From: Polytrichum commune
Lineage: Eukaryota; Streptophyta; Polytrichopsida; Polytrichales; Polytrichaceae
DNA: 64,000 nucleotides
Direction: 5' to 3'
Assembly: GCA_950295325.1 (NCBI GenBank)
Contig: OX485806.1
Coordinates: 62,001-126,000 of the forward strand
Shown: in pieces, positions 60,402 to 64,000 of the stretch
How the letters are laid out: the number at the start of each line of letters is the position of its first letter
Position numbering within the stretch: position 1 is the first letter of the stretch
The notes under the pieces: generated by a model
What the model saw: only the letters and a program-made list of their open reading frames with translations
What the model was told of the DNA's origin: nothing
Databases searched by the model: none
Translations under genes and position numbers: made by a program

Positions 60402-60578
60402 TCGTCACTGTAGCGCTACAGTGTTGACGGGTGTAAAATTTTTGAGGACGTCAAGTGAAGTTTTCATTTTGAGTTTGGGGTTGCATTTTGAAGGGCTGTT
60501 TTGAGAGAGGTATATTTTGAAGGGCCAAATCGCGTTTGAAGGGCATTGAAGACTTCAATCTTGAACACTGGTTGGGTC

Positions 60579-62925
60579 CCAGAACTTATGACATGAGACA
60601 AAACTTAGCACAAGCGCCTTGCTCATCTCCACCACTCCATGGCCTTCAATCGTCATGGGAGTTCATTCCTCTTATTATAACTACGCTACTTCAGCCTGCG
60701 TGCGCAAGTGGCCAATTGCAACAGAGAGTTATCCCTTCGTTTCATTTGTACTACACAACACGGATAGATGTTGCAAGGACACGCCGCTTGGTAGCTGAGT
60801 CAACGAGGCCCCCTACTGCTATAAGCTAATTAAGTTACATATAGTTTACAATTCCTTCATGGTGGCACAAGCACAAGTTGTTGCACGAGCACCAATGAAT
60901 GTAAATGTTACGTTAGGAGCCTGCCTCTACTCTGTCACCCTGCTGGATTGGTTTCGAGCTTAACTTAATTGCCGCTGCATTTGTGCGGCGTTTGACTTGA
61001 AGTTGATGCGATTCGATTTGGTTGAAGCACGTACGTTCACTCACTATATATACTTGTACGTCCAACTTGCAACCGAGCTTACAGTACTGTAGAGCAACTT
61101 GACTGAAGGGGAATTCCAACGTTCTGACACTAGTAGTAGGACGGACAGGTGGGTGGGTCTACATGCCACGCTAATCTAAGGGCCGCTTCACACTATGGTC
61201 GTCCAAGTGGAGAGGCCGGGGGATTGAATGGTCAATTTTTTTGTCGTTGAGAGTCCAAAGAAAACGGCTGAAAATAGCCAATGGAATCTAGGGATTGGAG
61301 CCTTGAGCCGGGCATAATGCGAAGTCTCCGAAGGCCAAGTCCAAAGTCCAAACCTTTGGCCATGAACTCGCACGGGCTCTCAGCTTGGACGGTCATAGTG
61401 TGAAGCCTCTGAAGGCCAAGCCCAAAGTCCAAAGAAAGAAGGAGCATCTCACTTTGTTCCCTGCCCAAAACAATCCCTCCAATCTAACAACCAAGATCTT
61501 GTCGATTTTTTAATTTTAATTTTAATTTATTTTTAAATGAAAAAAAATCGACGGCTTCTCAATCATAGTTTGGGTTTTCATTCTTGTCCGACCCAAATGT
61601 CCTTTGAGAGTCCGTCACCTTGGTCGAAAAGTATTGCCATGTGAGCATTTTGGAGAGCGATGGCCTTCAGACTTCAGCCTCTAGTGCGATGGGTCGAGAG
61701 GTCGAATTCTCGGTTTCTTGCGTTCTGATTGGTGGAAATTGGACACTTCATATTAGGATTGGCATGTCATATAGACCCACCTTCCTAGTAGTGAGAGCAA
61801 CTGGTTTTGACCCTGGACTTGACCAATTGCTTCAACTCTCATCTTTTTATGCAGATGGATCGTAATAATATAATAATCAAATAACATGGAGTCAAGTTTT
61901 GTGGTGTGAACAACCCGCGAACTGACTCAAGTTTGCAAGTGGACTATGTAATCAATAAGATGCAACATGCAAAACCCCACAAAATATCTCACAAAAAGAC
62001 GGCACACATCTTTTTGGGATGCCTATGCCGGATCCTCTTATTTAGGCATGAAAGGGATGTGGCATTGGGGTGGGATGTGACCATGAGAGAGTAAGGTTTG
62101 TGGGTCTTGTGTGGTCACTCTTCTTTGGTCAATCACCTACATTTGAGTGGTATATGACAAGGCTTGCAGTTAAGGATGAATAAAAAAACAAAAAAACAAC
62201 ACGTGTCACAACGAGATTGCACTATGTGCTTTAAATCATATAATATTGATTCTAGGTCCACATGTTAAAACACGGTTGGGAGAGTGTATGTGATCACATG
62301 TAAAAAGAAAAAAAATTGAATCTTTATGTTGACTTTCAATTTGCATCTCAACTCCAATTCTGATTATTAACTTGGAATAGCAATATGCAAGACTCGCGAC
62401 TGCTAGCCAGATGAGAAGATTGCCAATCTGATCGATCCACTGCCAAATATGGTTGTGAAGATGAGAAGTGCCCACATCAGGGGCCACATGCATACATGCA
62501 TACATACATGCATACATACGAAGAGAGATGCATGCATGGCCCGGCCGTCTTGGTCGCCACAGATCTCGATGGGAGTCATCACTAGAGAGCAACAGAAGAA
62601 CAGAAGAACCTCCCAACTAAGCATCCCAGGAATCCATGGAAGAAATCAGTGATGCCTCCACTCTCTGATTACTTCCTGCATCCAGCAGATCCGCCAACGA
62701 ACACACCAACTCATATTCTTCGCCTGCCATTCCTGCCCAGCTGACTCATCTTCACAAAAACAGCAGCAAAGAATAGTTCTACTTGTGCAGGTCGACCCCA
62801 GCACACTGGATCATCGATTACACATAACCGCCTCGTCCCAACGAGGAATAAATGGCAAGTATCGAGGATCAGGAAGCCTCGCAGTTCGACTCGGGAGACC
62901 GCACTTGTGTAGTGATAATCGAGAT
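60579..62925. other. Spacer upstream of the aquaporin gene
   Basis: Two diverged 40-bp units 80 bp apart occur at 61313-61352 and 61393-61432 (GAAGGCCAAG.CCAAAGTCCA). A TATATATA stretch lies near 61044 and a CATA/GCAT simple repeat at about 62485-62535. The last few hundred bases are GC-balanced and may be aquaporin leader sequence. No gene was recognised. Confidence 0.4.
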
Positions 62926-62994
62926 TGGGTAGTGGTGGAGATCGGTGAAGAGGTGGCTCCATTTTGTGGAATTTTAAGGAGGATCGGTGAGTAA

Positions 62995-63540
62995 CTTGAG
63001 GTTGAATCTTGCAGGTGTGTGTTTGGGTGAAGGGAGCAGTAAGGGCTGGTGATCAGAAGTGGCTGGAGTACCAAGTCTCCCTTTCTTGTGGAATTTGGGG
63101 ATCGGTGAGTTGGTGTTAATTGCATGGATGGGTTTGGGTGAAAGGATTAGCTAAGTAAGGGGTGGTGGTTACAAGTGGCTCAAAGTCAAGTACTCTCTCT
63201 TTCTTGTGGGATTTGGGAGTCGGTATGTTTGGGGTTAATTGCAGGGGTTGGGTTGAAGGGATAATGAGCTGGGTTTGGTGATCAGAAGTGGTTAGAGGAG
63301 TCTCTCTTGCTAATGGAATTTGGTGATCAGTGAGTCCAGTGGAATTTGGTGACTAGACTCTCTTTGTTTGTGGAAATTGGGGTTTGTTGGATTGGGGCGA
63401 ATTGCATTGCAGGGGTAAGTTTGGGGGGTTAGGATACTGGGATATTAGGAGGGGCTTGGTGTGGAATTTGGGAGTTTATTGATGAGGTGGGTTGAATTGC
63501 ATTACAGGAGTGGGTTTGGGGAAGGGGATTATTAGAAGGG
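62995..63540 (+). repeat. Degenerate tandem array, about 115-bp unit, in the aquaporin leader
   Basis: Four or five imperfect units recur, each carrying TTAATTGCA/GAATTGCA, then GGGTTTGGGTGAAGGG-like sequence, GGTGATCAGAAGTGGCT-like sequence, CTCTCTTTCTTGTGG and AATTTGGGGATCGGTGAGT-like sequence. Unit starts lie near 63000, 63116, 63232 and 63390. Each unit contains splice-like strings (TTGCAG, GGTGAGT). The array ends just before the aquaporin start codon, so it is probably in the 5' UTR, a leader intron or the promoter. Confidence 0.65.
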
Positions 63541-63561
63541 AGTTTGGGGGGGGGGTGATTG

Positions 63562-64000
63562 ATGGGAGGATATAGCGAGCAGCAGGTATGGGTGGCGGAG
63601 CTGGTGGGCACAACGGTGTTCACATTTATAGGGTTAGGAGGGATCGCTAATGCGGTGCTGCCAGGCACCAAAGGCCATGGCATCGGCTTCCTGGGCATCG
63701 CCTTCTGCTTCGGCCTCGGTGTCTTCCTCCCCCTCCAATTCATCGGCCACATTTCGGGTGCGAAACCACAACAATTCCTGTCCTCGCTGAAGTGTTTTTT
63801 GGCTCCCCCTGCATTATTCTTTCATCAGATTCTTGTTTGTTTGATTGTTGTCGGGTTCAAATCGAAACTGGATCCACTTAGCACTAGTACTGGTACCCCT
63901 CTCCCTCTCCCATGCCAAAAATAGGGAAAGAAAACAAAGGATCCTCGTCGTAGTACCTCTCTCCCATGCTAAAAGATTTAGCACAAGGGGAAGAAAACAA
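63562..64000 (+). CDS. Major intrinsic protein (aquaglyceroporin), GlpF-like, first exon; partial
   Basis: The first exon runs from the ATG at 63562 to a donor at 63758 (TCGG|GTGCGA, phase 1) and encodes about 65 residues; the rest lies beyond the window. It contains transmembrane helix 1 (VWVAELVGTTVFTFIGLGGI), a short loop GTKGHGIG and helix 2 (IAFCFGLGVFLPLQ), ending at GHISG, immediately before the expected first NPA box. MIPs form tetrameric channels for water and small neutral solutes. The loop and helix 2 remind me of bacterial GlpF and the moss GIP subfamily rather than PIP, TIP, NIP or SIP, but one exon cannot settle the subfamily. The sequence 63758-64000 has no further recognised MIP exon and is probably intron. 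Confidence 0.8.

Larger units (their letters stand above)
59145..60570 (-). mobile_element. hAT-superfamily transposon, decayed, with intact ends and target duplication
   Basis: Element of 1426 bp. The terminal inverted repeats are exact over 18 bp (CAGTGTTCAAGATTGAAG at 59145-59162 and its complement ending at 60570). An exact 8-bp direct repeat, GTTGGGTC, flanks it (59137-59144 and 60571-60578); this length is the hAT signature. Subterminal TTGAAGGGC motifs occur several times near both ends in both orientations, as in other hAT elements. Inside are a minus-strand relic of the transposase C-terminal dimerisation domain and a 249-bp direct duplication. It cannot encode a full transposase, so it is non-autonomous. 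Confidence 0.93.

Overview
The window is nuclear DNA from a land plant. The evidence is spliceosomal introns with GT..AG borders, plant gene families (LRR-VIII/CRPK-like receptor kinase, plant PP2A B'' subunit, OVATE family protein), AT-rich gene-poor spacers, and a dense population of decayed transposons. A seed-free plant such as a bryophyte is my best guess. It rests on the GlpF-like aquaporin start at the right edge and on an OVATE gene interrupted by introns. The species cannot be fixed from the sequence.

Five genes can be supported, all on the + strand. (1) 2578-6133: four 3' exons of a receptor-like kinase; the exon with the glycine loop and the ectodomain is not visible, and the last intron carries a 1.4 kb transposon. 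(2) 16134-18824: a complete six-exon adenine phosphoribosyltransferase, 184 aa. (3) About 38640-45720: a complete PP2A B'' regulatory subunit with 12 coding exons, 546 aa, and an intron in the 5' UTR. (4) About 47506-53536: an OVATE family protein gene rebuilt from phase-compatible exons, with an intron inside the OVATE domain. (5) 63562 to the edge: first exon of a glycerol-facilitator-like major intrinsic protein, truncated by the window.

The rest is transposon-derived or unassigned. The best-preserved mobile element is a 1426-bp hAT transposon at 59145-60570 with 18-bp terminal inverted repeats, an exact 8-bp target duplication and a relic of the hAT dimerisation domain. Others are a LINE 3' end (12305-13100), a group of elements ending in C/G-rich tracts (3595-4994, about 10066-10572, about 56055-56507), MITEs (2134-2464, 26875-27095, 35257-35455), foldbacks, a 640-bp repeat present near both ends of the window, a 299-bp tandem duplication, a diverged 456-bp-period duplication, and many microsatellites.

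The five genes look unrelated (signalling, purine salvage, phosphatase targeting, transcriptional regulation, membrane transport). There is no operon or cluster logic. I found no tRNA, rRNA or CRISPR, and no convincing undescribed enzymatic system. The least expected items are the intron-split OVATE gene, the C/G-tract-ended transposon group and the GlpF-like aquaporin.
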